Below are positions 24,955 through 33,393 of a DNA stretch of 51,653 nt, piece by piece. The first letter of the stretch is position 1; every line of letters starts with the position of its first letter. The notes below the pieces were generated by a model. It was not told the DNA's origin and ran no database searches. It saw only the letters and a program-made list of their open reading frames with translations. The stretch is from an uncultured Eubacteriales bacterium. Its GTDB lineage: Bacteria > Bacillota > Clostridia > Oscillospirales > Oscillospiraceae. The stretch covers positions 1 through 51,653 of the forward strand of contig ONVI01000017.1 in the NCBI GenBank assembly GCA_900321275.1, given 5' to 3'. Made by a program: the position numbers and the translations under genes.

Positions 24955-26121
24955 ATGGAGAGAATCAGCGACTGGATGCGCGGCAGCGTCCGCGCGGAGC
25001 TCTTCGGCGCCTCTCCCGCGGGTGTGCTGAACGCCGCCGCCGCGGAGGGAATCGAGCTGTGGGGCGTCCGAAGTCTCGGCGACAACGCCCTGCGCCTGAA
25101 TACCTATGAAAACCGGCTGAACGCGCTGAAAAGGCTGGCAGGGCGCGCGGGGTGCGAGCTGCGGATCGTAAGGCGCCTCGGCGGAAGGAAGAGCCGAAAA
25201 CAGCTTCTGCGCCGGCCTGTGCTGCTGGGGGGATTGTGCGTGACGCTGCTGCTCCTGCTCGTGTCTTCGCTCTTCGTCTGGGATGTGGAGGTACGCGGGA
25301 CGGAAAAGCTCAGCCGCGCGCAGGTTCTGCGTACCCTGGAGGAGTGCGGTCTCACGACGGGCAGCTTCTGGCCCGGCCTGGATACCGAGCAGCTCAGAAG
25401 CAAGGTTATGCTGCGTCTGCCCGAAATCGGCTGGATGAGCGTGAATGTCAGCGGCTCGCGCGCGGTGGCGGCGATTGTGGAGCGAACGGAAAAGCCGGAG
25501 CTGTACGGCGAAGAGGCACCGTCGGATCTGATCGCCTCCCGCGACGGCCTGATCCGGCGCATGAACGTCCTGGCGGGAAAGCCCGTCGCCGAGGAGGGCC
25601 GGATCGTGGTGATGGGGGAGAAGCTCGTCAGCGGCGAGCTGGAGAGCCTCACGGGGGAGTACCGCCGCGTCTGCGCGAAGGGGGCGGTGATGGCCGATAC
25701 CTGGTATGAGATCAGCGCCGTCTGCCCGAAAAAGGAGGAATTGAAATATTCTGCCGGACTGCCGCACAGCCGCTTTGCCCTGGTTTTCGGAAAAAGACGC
25801 ATAAATCTTTATCTGAGTAGTGGAAAAACTATTGACGGATGTGATAAAATCATATCGGAGTATCGCCTCGGATGGGAGGGACTGTTTTCCACGCCCGTCC
25901 GCCTGGTGCGCGAACGCTTTGTCCCCTATCGGATCGAGAGCGGCAGCGCCTGGGACCCGGCGGAGTCCGGGCGGCGGCTTTACGCCATGCTGGAGAGCGT
26001 GACGGAGGGACAGATCCTGTCCCGGAACCTGAGCCCCGGCACGTCGGGAGAGCTCTATGTGCTCACGCTGCGGGCGCATTGTACAGAGAACATCGCCATG
26101 CCGAGAGAGCTTCCCGGCTGA
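24955..26121 (+). CDS. yqfD: Sporulation protein YqfD
   Basis: 388 residues from ATG 24955 (GGGGGTGA upstream). One membrane segment near residues 85-105 (LLGGLCVTLLLLLVSSLFVW) is followed by an extracytoplasmic FtsQ/POTRA-like region (WDVEVRGTEKLSRAQVLRTL). YqfD acts at the forespore membrane in sporulation. Sequence before the membrane segment (YENRLNALKRLAGRAGCELRIVRR) is typical. Neighbours yqfC and phoH confirm it. Confidence 0.9.
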   Translation: MERISDWMRGSVRAELFGASPAGVLNAAAAEGIELWGVRSLGDNALRLNTYENRLNALKRLAGRAGCELRIVRRLGGRKSRKQLLRRPVLLGGLCVTLLLLLVSSLFVWDVEVRGTEKLSRAQVLRTLEECGLTTGSFWPGLDTEQLRSKVMLRLPEIGWMSVNVSGSRAVAAIVERTEKPELYGEEAPSDLIASRDGLIRRMNVLAGKPVAEEGRIVVMGEKLVSGELESLTGEYRRVCAKGAVMADTWYEISAVCPKKEELKYSAGLPHSRFALVFGKRRINLYLSSGKTIDGCDKIISEYRLGWEGLFSTPVRLVRERFVPYRIESGSAWDPAESGRRLYAMLESVTEGQILSRNLSPGTSGELYVLTLRAHCTENIAMPRELPG

Positions 26122-26140
26122 GGCGCGAAAGGATTTTTAC

Positions 26141-27160
26141 ATGATCGACAAAACCATAGAAGTCGAACGGATGGAGCATGTCATCAGCGTCTTCGGCTCC
26201 TTCGACCAGAATCTCCGCATCATCGAGAACGAGCTGAGCGTCAAGGTGCTTGACCGCGACAACATGATCCATATCTGCGGCGAGCCGGAGAATGTCATGC
26301 TCGCCGAGAAGGCCATCAACGGCCTGCTGACCCTCGCCGCCAAGGGGGAGAGCATCGACGCGCAGAACGTGCGCTATATCCTGAAGCTCGTCTCCGAGGG
26401 CAAGGAGACCAAGATCAACGAGCTTGCGGGGGACGTCATCTGCATCACCGCCAAGGGCAAGCCCATCAAGCCCAAGACCCTCGGCCAGAAGACCTACTGC
26501 GAGGCGATCCAGAAGAACACCGTCACCCTCGGCATCGGCCCTGCGGGCACGGGCAAGACCTATCTCGCCGTCGCGGCCGCGGTGGCGGCCTTCCGCGCGG
26601 AGGAGGTCAACCGCATCATCCTCACGCGCCCCGCGGTGGAGGCGGGGGAACGGCTGGGCTTCCTCCCCGGCGATCTGCAGAGCAAGGTCGACCCGTACCT
26701 GCGCCCCCTCTACGACGCGCTCTTCGACATGCTGGGCGCGGACACCTATCAGAAGTATCTCGAGCGCGGGAATATCGAGGTCGCGCCCCTGGCCTACATG
26801 CGCGGCCGCACGCTGGACGACAGCTTTATTATCCTTGACGAGGCGCAGAACACCTCACGCGAGCAGATGAAGATGTTCCTGACCCGTATCGGCTTCGGCT
26901 CCAAGGTCGTTATCACCGGCGACATCACGCAGATCGACCTGCCCGAGGATAAGACCAGCGGCCTCAAGGTCGCCATGAAGGTGCTCGAGGGCATCGACGA
27001 TATCGCGATCTGCCAGCTCACCGGCTCGGACGTGGTGCGCCACCGCCTCGTACAGAAGATCATCGAAGCCTACGAGGTCTACGACAAGAAAAATCCCGCG
27101 CCGTCGGAGGCAAAGCCCGCGAAGAAGCTGCCGCCGAAGCGCGTATACAAGAGGGGATAA
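26141..27160 (+). CDS. phoH: PhoH-like ATPase
   Basis: 339 residues from ATG 26141, with GAAAGGA upstream. N-terminal KH-like RNA-binding region (residues 1-90), Walker A GPAGTGKT (residues 133-140), Walker B FIILDEAQN, then VVITGDITQIDLP. The family is a cytoplasmic NTPase/helicase-like protein tied to RNA and ribosome metabolism. It is followed by ybeY with 3 bases between, a very conserved pair. It starts 19 bases after yqfD. Confidence 0.94.
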   Translation: MIDKTIEVERMEHVISVFGSFDQNLRIIENELSVKVLDRDNMIHICGEPENVMLAEKAINGLLTLAAKGESIDAQNVRYILKLVSEGKETKINELAGDVICITAKGKPIKPKTLGQKTYCEAIQKNTVTLGIGPAGTGKTYLAVAAAVAAFRAEEVNRIILTRPAVEAGERLGFLPGDLQSKVDPYLRPLYDALFDMLGADTYQKYLERGNIEVAPLAYMRGRTLDDSFIILDEAQNTSREQMKMFLTRIGFGSKVVITGDITQIDLPEDKTSGLKVAMKVLEGIDDIAICQLTGSDVVRHRLVQKIIEAYEVYDKKNPAPSEAKPAKKLPPKRVYKRG

Positions 27161-27163
27161 GCC

Positions 27164-27643
27164 ATGGAGCATGAGGTATACATTTCCCGGGAAAAGACAG
27201 GCCTCGGCCACAACGGGGCGGCGGGTCTGATCAAAAAGGCTGTCGGCATGGCCCTCGACGCGGAGGGTGTGGGCGTCCCTTGCATTATAAGCGTTATGTT
27301 AACCGATGACGAGGGCATCCATGCGGTCAACAAAGAATTCCGCAATGTCGACCGCATCACCGACGTTCTAAGCTTTCCGCTCAACGAGCTCACCCCCGGT
27401 GAATTTGATCCCGACGAATGTGAGCGGGATCTCGACACCGGCGCGGTCATGCTCGGCGACATGATGATCTCTCTCGAACGCTGCGAAGCCCAGGGGGAGG
27501 AATTCGGCCACGGTTTCGCCCGGGAGATTCAGTATCTGACCGTTCACTCCGTCCTCCACCTTCTCGGCTACGACCACGTAGACGAGGGCGAGATGAAAGC
27601 CCAAATGCGCGCCCGCGAGAAAGCCATCATGGGCGACGAGTAA
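27164..27643 (+). CDS. ybeY: Endoribonuclease YbeY
   Basis: 159 residues. The zinc-binding motif HSVLHLLGYDH (three His) and FRNVDRITDVLSFP are diagnostic. YbeY matures 16S rRNA 3' ends and takes part in 70S quality control. It follows phoH and precedes era as in most Bacillota. Confidence 0.95.
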   Translation: MEHEVYISREKTGLGHNGAAGLIKKAVGMALDAEGVGVPCIISVMLTDDEGIHAVNKEFRNVDRITDVLSFPLNELTPGEFDPDECERDLDTGAVMLGDMMISLERCEAQGEEFGHGFAREIQYLTVHSVLHLLGYDHVDEGEMKAQMRAREKAIMGDE

Positions 27644-27658
27644 GCGCAATTCAAACGG

Positions 27659-27721
27659 CAACTCCCTCAGTCACGGCGCTTTCGTCAGACGCGCCGCGCC
27701 AGCTCCCTCAGAGAGGGAGCC
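27659..27721. repeat. Palindromic repeat, family B, copy 1
   Basis: AACTCCCTCAG ... GCCAGCTCCCTCAGAGAGGGAGC. The right part GCTCCCTC-AGA-GAGGGAGC is a hairpin. Located between ybeY and era. Confidence 0.8.
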
Positions 27722-27744
27722 AATAAAGTACAGGAGAATTATAA

Positions 27745-28632
27745 ATGACAAAATCAGCCATGATTACCATCTGCGGGCGGCCCAACGCGGGCAAGTCGAC
27801 CTTGACCAACGCCCTCGTGGGGGAGAAGGTCGCCATCGTGTCGCCCAAGCCGCAGACCACGCGAAACCGCATCACCGCGATTGTCGAGCACGGGGACACC
27901 CAGTTCGTCCTGCTCGATACCCCGGGCTTTCACAAGCCGAAGACCCGCCTCGGCGACTACATGGTCAACGTCGTGCGTGAGAGCGTCGCGGACGTGGACT
28001 GCGTGCTGCTGATGGTGGAGCCGCTTCCCTCCGTCGGCCCGCAGGAGGAAGCGCTGATCGAACGGATCAAACAATCCGGCGCGCCTGCGATCCTGCTCAT
28101 CAACAAGATCGACACCGTGGACAAGGCAAAGCTCCTTGAGGTCATGGCGGTCTACTCACAGACTTATGACTTTGACGCCATCCTGCCCGTCTCCGCCAAA
28201 ACCGGCGACGGCCTGAAGGAGCTCCTGACCGAGCTGGAGAAGTACGCGGTCGAGGGACCGCATCTCTTCCCGGACGATATGATCACCGACCAGCCCGAGC
28301 GCCAGATCTGCGCGGAGCTGGTGCGCGAAAAACTGCTCAAATGCCTCGATAAGGAGATTCCGCACGGCACGGCGGTCGAGGTCACGAAATTCTCCGAGCG
28401 CGACAACGGGATCATTGATCTTGAAGTGACGATCTTCTGCGAAAAGGACAGTCACAAGGGCATCATCATCGGCAAAAAGGGCGCGATGCTCAAGAAAATC
28501 GGGGAGCTGGCGCGCAAGGATATCGAGGAATTCATGGGCACAAAGGTCAATCTCCAGACCTGGGTCAAGGTCAAGGAGAACTGGCGCGACTCCATGGCTT
28601 CTCTGCGCAACTTCGGCTTTACGGAACAATAA
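27745..28632 (+). CDS. era: GTPase Era
   Basis: 295 residues. An essential GTPase in 30S ribosome assembly that binds 16S rRNA 3' end. Domains: G1 GRPNAGKST (residues 11-19), G3 DTPGF, G4 NKID, G5 SAK, and a C-terminal KH domain with FCEKDSHKGIIIGKKGAMLKKIG. AGGAG precedes ATG 27745. The upstream gap holds a repeat copy. Confidence 0.97.
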   Translation: MTKSAMITICGRPNAGKSTLTNALVGEKVAIVSPKPQTTRNRITAIVEHGDTQFVLLDTPGFHKPKTRLGDYMVNVVRESVADVDCVLLMVEPLPSVGPQEEALIERIKQSGAPAILLINKIDTVDKAKLLEVMAVYSQTYDFDAILPVSAKTGDGLKELLTELEKYAVEGPHLFPDDMITDQPERQICAELVREKLLKCLDKEIPHGTAVEVTKFSERDNGIIDLEVTIFCEKDSHKGIIIGKKGAMLKKIGELARKDIEEFMGTKVNLQTWVKVKENWRDSMASLRNFGFTEQ

Positions 28633-28686
28633 TTACCAGCATTTCAAATCCTGCATTGCCACATAATAGAGACAGAGGTGATGCGG

Positions 28687-28788
28687 ATGAAGGCGGACGA
28701 GCTCTGGAAACTCTTTGCCGAGACGGGAGACCCTGCATGCTATCTGCTGTATAAGGCAATGAATGCAGACAAAGACCTCCCTCACTGA
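28687..28788 (+). CDS. yqzL: YqzL-like small protein
   Basis: 33 residues from ATG 28687 (AGAGGTG upstream; an ATG at 28681 is too close). The sequence is MKADELWKLFAETGDPACYL, then LYKAMN. This matches the short YqzL family found between era and recO in Bacillota (LWxLFxxTGxPxxYLLYK). The function is unknown. The stop TGA at 28786 lies in the left arm of a palindromic repeat (28774-28836), so the last few codons (DLPH) are repeat-derived. It is too short for most gene callers. Confidence 0.75.
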   Translation: MKADELWKLFAETGDPACYLLYKAMNADKDLPH

Positions 28789-28836
28789 GGGAGGTGGCAT
28801 CCGGCGTCTCCCGCAAGCCGGATGACGGAGGGAGTC
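28774..28836. repeat. Palindromic repeat, family B, copy 2 (inverted)
   Basis: GCCTCCCTCACTGAGGGAGG-like hairpin, then GGCATCCGG...CCGGATG and GACGGAGGGAGTCAA. Reverse orientation to copies 1 and 3. It supplies the yqzL stop codon. Confidence 0.8.
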
Positions 28837-28870
28837 AACCTCACATTTTGAGCGCTCGATCGACCGATTT

Positions 28871-28925
28871 CAACTCCATCAGGCACCGGTGTGCCCACCG
28901 GTGCCAGCTCCCTCAGGGAGGGAGC
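28871..28925. repeat. Palindromic repeat, family B, copy 3
   Basis: CAACTCCATCAGGCACCGG, a GCACCGG/CCGGTGC hairpin, then CAGCTCCCTCAGGGAGGGAGC. The last part (GGAGGGAGC) is the only good ribosome-binding site for recO at 28931. Confidence 0.8.
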
Positions 28926-28930
28926 TTAAG

Positions 28931-29707
28931 ATGCAGAGGTATACATATATGTTTAAGACCCTGAACGCGCTGGTGCTGCGGGAGGTGCGGTACAAGGAGG
29001 CCGACCGCATCCTGACCCTTCTGACGGATACGGAGGGGAAGATCACGGCCAAAGCCCGCGGCGCGCTGCGAAAGAGCAGCCGCACCGCCGCCGCGACCCA
29101 GCAGCTCACCTATGCGGAAATGACGCTCTTCGGAAATCGCGGCCGCTGGACGATAAACGAGGCCGTGGTCAAGGAGCCCTTCGAGGGACTGCGCGGCGAT
29201 ATGGAAAAACTGGCGCTGGCCGCCTATATCGCCGAGTGCGCCGAAGCCCTCAGCGTCGAGGAACAGCCGGAGCCGGAGCTGATGCAGCTTTCCCTGAACT
29301 GCCTTTACGCCCTGAGCCGCGATCTCGGCGCGCAGGAGAAAATCAAGGCCGCGTTTGAAGCGAGGCTCATGTGCCTGTCCGGCTATGCGCCGGAGCTCGG
29401 AGCCTGCGCCGTCTGCGGCAGAGAACCGGCGGAACCGGTGCTGAATCTGGATAACGGCTGCCTCTGCTGCCGAAGCTGCGGCACGGGGGAAAAGGTGGAG
29501 CTCGGTACGGAGGCGCTCCAGGCCCTGCGTTTTCTCAGCGCCGCGCCCGCAAAAAAACTGCTGAGCTTCAAGCTCTCTGACGACGCCCTGCTGAAACTCG
29601 GCGGCGCGTCGGAGCGCTACCTCCTGCGCCGCACCGAGCGCGGGTTCTCAACGCTGGACTATTGGAAAAAGATACGGGATTACACACATATGGGGGATAG
29701 AAGATGA
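28931..29707 (+). CDS. recO: DNA repair protein RecO
   Basis: About 258 residues. RecO works with RecF and RecR to load RecA on single-stranded DNA. N-terminal OB-like part (LNALVLREVRYKEADRILTLLT, DTEGKITAKARGALRKSSR), C-terminal zinc module CAVCGREP ... CLCCRSCG. Start 28931 is served by GGGAGGGAGC from the repeat; ATG 28949 is an alternative, with AGAGG upstream. Overlaps mutS2 by 4 bases. Confidence 0.92.
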   Translation: MQRYTYMFKTLNALVLREVRYKEADRILTLLTDTEGKITAKARGALRKSSRTAAATQQLTYAEMTLFGNRGRWTINEAVVKEPFEGLRGDMEKLALAAYIAECAEALSVEEQPEPELMQLSLNCLYALSRDLGAQEKIKAAFEARLMCLSGYAPELGACAVCGREPAEPVLNLDNGCLCCRSCGTGEKVELGTEALQALRFLSAAPAKKLLSFKLSDDALLKLGGASERYLLRRTERGFSTLDYWKKIRDYTHMGDRR

Positions 29708-32079
29708 GCTTTTTTGAAAAATCCCTGAACACGCTGGAACTTCCGGCGGTTTTGAACATGCTTGCCGCCGAGGCGGTGAGCGAGCCGGCCAAGGAGCTGG
29801 CATGGAAGCTGACGCCTTCCGTTTCGGAGGGCGAGGTGGAGCATCGCCTGGCCGAGACTACGGCGGCGAAATCCATGATGGTCGTGCGCGGCAGCCCTTC
29901 CTTCTACGGGGTGCGGGACGTGCGCGCGTCTCTGGCCCGTGCCGACCTCGGCGGCGCGCTCAACACAAGGGAGCTGCTGGAGATCGCCCATGTCCTTCAG
30001 TGCGCGCGCCTGGTGCGTGGCTACCTCGCGGACGACACCGTGGGCAAGACGCCCATCGACTATCTCTTCTATGCTCTGCACGCTAACAAATTCCTCGAGG
30101 AGAAAATCACCTCTTCGATTGTCGGCGAGGATGAGATCGCGGACGCAGCCTCCCCGGAGCTTGCCAATATCCGCCGCCAGATGCGCGCTGCGGCGGCGAG
30201 AGCCAGGGACGCGCTGCAGAAGATCATCTCGTCTCCCAGCTACGCCAAGGTTCTGCAGGAGCCGATCATCACCCAGCGCTCCGACCGCTATGTGGTCCCG
30301 GTCAAGGCCGAGTGCAAGGGCGCGATCAACGGCCTTGTCCACGACATCTCAGCCTCCGGCGCAACCATCTTTGTCGAGCCGATGGCGGCAGTCAAAGCCA
30401 ACAACGAGCTCCGGGAGCTTGCGGCAAAGGAGCGCGCGGAGATCGACCGCATCCTGGCCGAGCTCTCCGCCGACTGTGCCGAGCATCGTGACGGCATTAA
30501 CGCCGACTATGAGATCCTCGTACAGCTCGATCTGATCTTCGCCAAGGCGAAGCTCTCCTACAAGCTCAACTGCGAGGCGGCCGCGATGGAGGACAAGGGC
30601 ATTGTCCTGCGCCATGCGCGCCACCCGCTGCTGGATCAGAGCACGGCTGTGCCCATCGACGTGGAGCTGGGAGACAGCTTCGACACGCTGGTCATCACCG
30701 GCCCGAACACCGGCGGCAAGACCGTCTCCATCAAGACCATCGGACTGCTTGCCGCAATGCACCAGTGCGGCCTGCACATCCCCGCCGCCGACGGGAGCAA
30801 TCTGCCCGTCTTTACCCACATCCTTGCGGATATCGGCGACGAGCAGAGCATCGAGCAAAGCCTTTCCACCTTCTCGGCCCACATGAGCAACATCGTCAGC
30901 ATCATCGACGAGTGCGACGAAAACTCCCTCGTCCTCTTTGACGAGCTGGGCGCGGGCACCGATCCCACCGAGGGCGCGGCCCTTGCCATCGCGGTGATCG
31001 AGCATGTGCGCCGCCGCGGGGCGATTATCGCCGCCACCACGCACTATGCGGAGCTGAAGGTTTACGCCACCAACGAGCCGGGCGTCCAGAACGCCTCCTG
31101 CGAGTTTGACGTGGACACCCTGCGCCCGACCTACCGCCTGCTGGTCGGTATCCCCGGCAAGTCCAACGCCTTCGCCATTTCCAAGCGCCTCGGTCTCGAC
31201 GAGGAGATCATTGAGGACGCGAAGAGCCGTGTCAGCTCCGAAAGCCAGAGCTTTGAGCTCACCATCGAGAAGCTGGAGCAGACCCGCCTGCTGCTGGAAA
31301 AGGATCGCGAAGAGGCGGCAAAAAAGCTCCGGGAAGCGCAGGAGAACGCGAAGAAATCCGCCATGCTCCGCGCCGAGCTCGAGGTGCGGCTTGACAAGGC
31401 CGACGTCAAATCCCGCCGCGAGGCCGAGCGTATTCTGGCCGACGCCCGCGCCACCGCCGAGGAGGTCTTCCGCGAGCTGGATGAGATGCGCAAAATGGCC
31501 GATGAGGACGAGGACGCCCACCGCGTCAACGAGGCCCGCGCCCAGCTTCGGCGGCAGCTCAACCTCTCGCAGGAGGCGCTGCAGAAGGAGCTCAACCCCG
31601 GCGCCGGCGACCAGGTGTCCTCCCGCCCCGTGCAGCCCGGCGATACGGTGCAGATCAAGTCCATGGGCATGAAGGCAACCGTCGTCTCCAAAGCGGCGGA
31701 CGGCACGCTGAACCTCCGGGCCGGGATCATGAACGTGAGCGCGAAGGAGGACGAGGTGCTGCTGCTGGAAAACGAGCAGGCGCCCAAGCCCAAATCCGCC
31801 CCCAAAGGCGGCGGCGGACAGATGCGCAGCATGACCATGTCGCCGGAGCTGGATATCCGCGGCATGGAAGCCCTTGAGGGGGTCCTCGCGGCGGAGCGCT
31901 ATCTCGACAGCGCGGTGATGGCAAAGCTCAAAACCGTGACCATTATCCACGGCAAGGGCACCGGCGCGCTGAGGGCGGCGATTCATCAGATGCTGAAGAA
32001 AAACAAGTTTGTCAAGTCCTTCCGCCTCGGCCGCTACGGCGAGGGGGAGAACGGCGTAACCGTGGTCGAACTGAAATAA
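29704..32079 (+). CDS. mutS2: Endonuclease MutS2
   Basis: 791 residues, normal length. MutS2 has a MutS-type ATPase and clamp without the mismatch-reading domain; it acts in recombination control and in ribosome rescue in Bacillus. Walker A GPNTGGKT at residues 333-340, Walker B region VLFDELGAGTDPTEGAAL, a coiled-coil in the middle (residues about 515-620) and a C-terminal Smr domain with ELDIRGMEALEGV and HGKGTGALR. It starts in the recO stop (ATGA). Confidence 0.96.
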   Translation: MSFFEKSLNTLELPAVLNMLAAEAVSEPAKELAWKLTPSVSEGEVEHRLAETTAAKSMMVVRGSPSFYGVRDVRASLARADLGGALNTRELLEIAHVLQCARLVRGYLADDTVGKTPIDYLFYALHANKFLEEKITSSIVGEDEIADAASPELANIRRQMRAAAARARDALQKIISSPSYAKVLQEPIITQRSDRYVVPVKAECKGAINGLVHDISASGATIFVEPMAAVKANNELRELAAKERAEIDRILAELSADCAEHRDGINADYEILVQLDLIFAKAKLSYKLNCEAAAMEDKGIVLRHARHPLLDQSTAVPIDVELGDSFDTLVITGPNTGGKTVSIKTIGLLAAMHQCGLHIPAADGSNLPVFTHILADIGDEQSIEQSLSTFSAHMSNIVSIIDECDENSLVLFDELGAGTDPTEGAALAIAVIEHVRRRGAIIAATTHYAELKVYATNEPGVQNASCEFDVDTLRPTYRLLVGIPGKSNAFAISKRLGLDEEIIEDAKSRVSSESQSFELTIEKLEQTRLLLEKDREEAAKKLREAQENAKKSAMLRAELEVRLDKADVKSRREAERILADARATAEEVFRELDEMRKMADEDEDAHRVNEARAQLRRQLNLSQEALQKELNPGAGDQVSSRPVQPGDTVQIKSMGMKATVVSKAADGTLNLRAGIMNVSAKEDEVLLLENEQAPKPKSAPKGGGGQMRSMTMSPELDIRGMEALEGVLAAERYLDSAVMAKLKTVTIIHGKGTGALRAAIHQMLKKNKFVKSFRLGRYGEGENGVTVVELK

Positions 32080-32135
32080 AAAAAGTTTTTGAGAAGAAAA
32101 AGAAATGTCTAAAATAACGAATCGGTCGAAAGCTG

Positions 32136-32164
32136 TTGACGATTGCGTGAAAATTTGATAAAGT
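32136..32164 (+). promoter_or_regulatory. Promoter for HPr gene
   Basis: TTGACG (32136-32141), 17 bases, TAAAGT (32159-32164). Three copies of GGATTAA (32185-32205) follow before the ribosome-binding site AAGGGGTGG. Confidence 0.6.
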
Positions 32165-32217
32165 GATAATACAGTTTCCTAAATGGATTAAGGATTAAGG
32201 ATTAAGGGGTGGCGACT

Positions 32218-32481
32218 ATGATAACCAAAGAAGTAGTCATTAACAATCAGGTCGGCCTGCATGCCAGACCCGCAACCTTCTTTATTCAGAAGGCCAATGA
32301 GTTCAAGAGCAGCATCTGGGTCGAGAAGGAAGAGAGGCGTGTGAACGCCAAGAGCCTTCTGGGCGTGCTTTCCCTCGGCATCGTGAAGGGTACTACCATC
32401 ACGATCATTGCTGACGGCTCCGATGAGGAAGAAGCGATCGCGACGCTCTCCGCGCTGATCGACTCTGACTTTTCTGAGTAA
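32218..32481 (+). CDS. ptsH: HPr-family phosphocarrier protein
   Basis: 87 residues from ATG 32218 (GTG 32209 is closer to AAGGGG and less likely). HPr relays phosphate from Enzyme I to sugar-specific PTS components through His15 (VGLHARPA). Ser46 (NAKSLLGVLSLGI), the site of HPr kinase, is present, so a Gram-positive-type catabolite control role is likely. Alone here, followed by a strong terminator. Confidence 0.92.
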   Translation: MITKEVVINNQVGLHARPATFFIQKANEFKSSIWVEKEERRVNAKSLLGVLSLGIVKGTTITIIADGSDEEEAIATLSALIDSDFSE

Positions 32482-32494
32482 TCGTACATCTTGG

Positions 32495-32528
32495 AAGGGG
32501 CGTGTGTTTGTACACACGCCCCTTTTTC
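32495..32528 (+). terminator. Terminator after HPr gene
   Basis: AAGGGGCGTGTGT (32495-32507) pairs with ACACACGCCCCTT (32512-32524) and TTTTT follows. The next gene starts 20 bases later. Confidence 0.9.
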
Positions 32529-32543
32529 TTAAGGATGATTCCC

Positions 32544-33389
32544 ATGTCCAAAGAAAACAAAGCAACCCTGGAAATGCTGCTGTGCGCCGCGCTGTGGAGC
32601 ATCGCGGGCATCCTCTTTAAGCTCATCCCATGGAACGGCTTTGCCGTGGCGGGCATGCGCAGCCTGATTGCGGGCATTACGATTTACATCTGTATGCGCC
32701 TGATGGGCTATCACTATGTCCTCAACCGCCGGACGCTGATCGCGGGCTTTTTCTCCGGCTGCACCTATCTGTGCTTCACGGTCGCAAACAAGCTCACCAC
32801 CTCGGCAAACGCCATCGTTTTACAATTTACGTCCCCGATTTTTATTATTATCTACTCGGCCCTGTTTTTCGGAAAGAAGCCCAGGAGGCAGGATCTCGCG
32901 GTCGTGCTGGCGACGCTGTTCGGCATTTCTCTTTTCTTCCTCGACCAGCTTAAGCCCGGGTATCTGCTCGGAAACTTCGTCGCCATTGCGGCGGGCATGT
33001 TCATGGCCGGCATGTATGTCGCGGTGGGGGAGATCGAAGAGGAAGAGCGCTTCTCCGGCATCCTGAACGGCCAGGCGCTCACTTTCCTGGCGGGTCTGCC
33101 CTTTTTCATTGCGACGAAGCCGGAGATCACCCCGACGGCGGTCACAGCGCTTTTGATCCTGGGTGTTTTTCAGCTCGGCCTCTCCTATGTGCTCTATGTG
33201 AAGGCGAGCCGATACTGTCCGCCGCTGGCCTGCTGCCTGCTCGGCGCGATTGAGCCGCTTTTGAACCCCGTATGGGTCTTCCTCTTCAACGGAGAAAAGC
33301 CCGGCGTCTTCGCGCTCATGGGCGCGGTGGTCGTCATCACATCCATCACCGTTTGGAGTATTTTCGGACAGGAAAAACAGGAAGGATAA
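32544..33389 (+). CDS. EamA/DMT-family membrane transporter
   Basis: 281 residues from ATG 32544 with AAGGA 8 bases upstream; an ATG at 32535 is close to it. Ten hydrophobic segments in two EamA halves. LCAALWSIAGILFKLIP and NAIVLQFTSPIFIIIYSALFFGKKP in the first half, and LGAIEPLLNPVWVFLFNGEKPG in the second, are typical. Substrate unknown. It is the first gene after a terminator, followed by uvrC after 4 bases. Confidence 0.85.
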   Translation: MSKENKATLEMLLCAALWSIAGILFKLIPWNGFAVAGMRSLIAGITIYICMRLMGYHYVLNRRTLIAGFFSGCTYLCFTVANKLTTSANAIVLQFTSPIFIIIYSALFFGKKPRRQDLAVVLATLFGISLFFLDQLKPGYLLGNFVAIAAGMFMAGMYVAVGEIEEEERFSGILNGQALTFLAGLPFFIATKPEITPTAVTALLILGVFQLGLSYVLYVKASRYCPPLACCLLGAIEPLLNPVWVFLFNGEKPGVFALMGAVVVITSITVWSIFGQEKQEG

Positions 33390-33393
33390 AATC

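Noticed and set aside
32185-32205. Three GGATTAA copies before the HPr gene as a regulatory site
   Set aside because: Short, no known regulator, and simply may be slippage; noted within the promoter entry.
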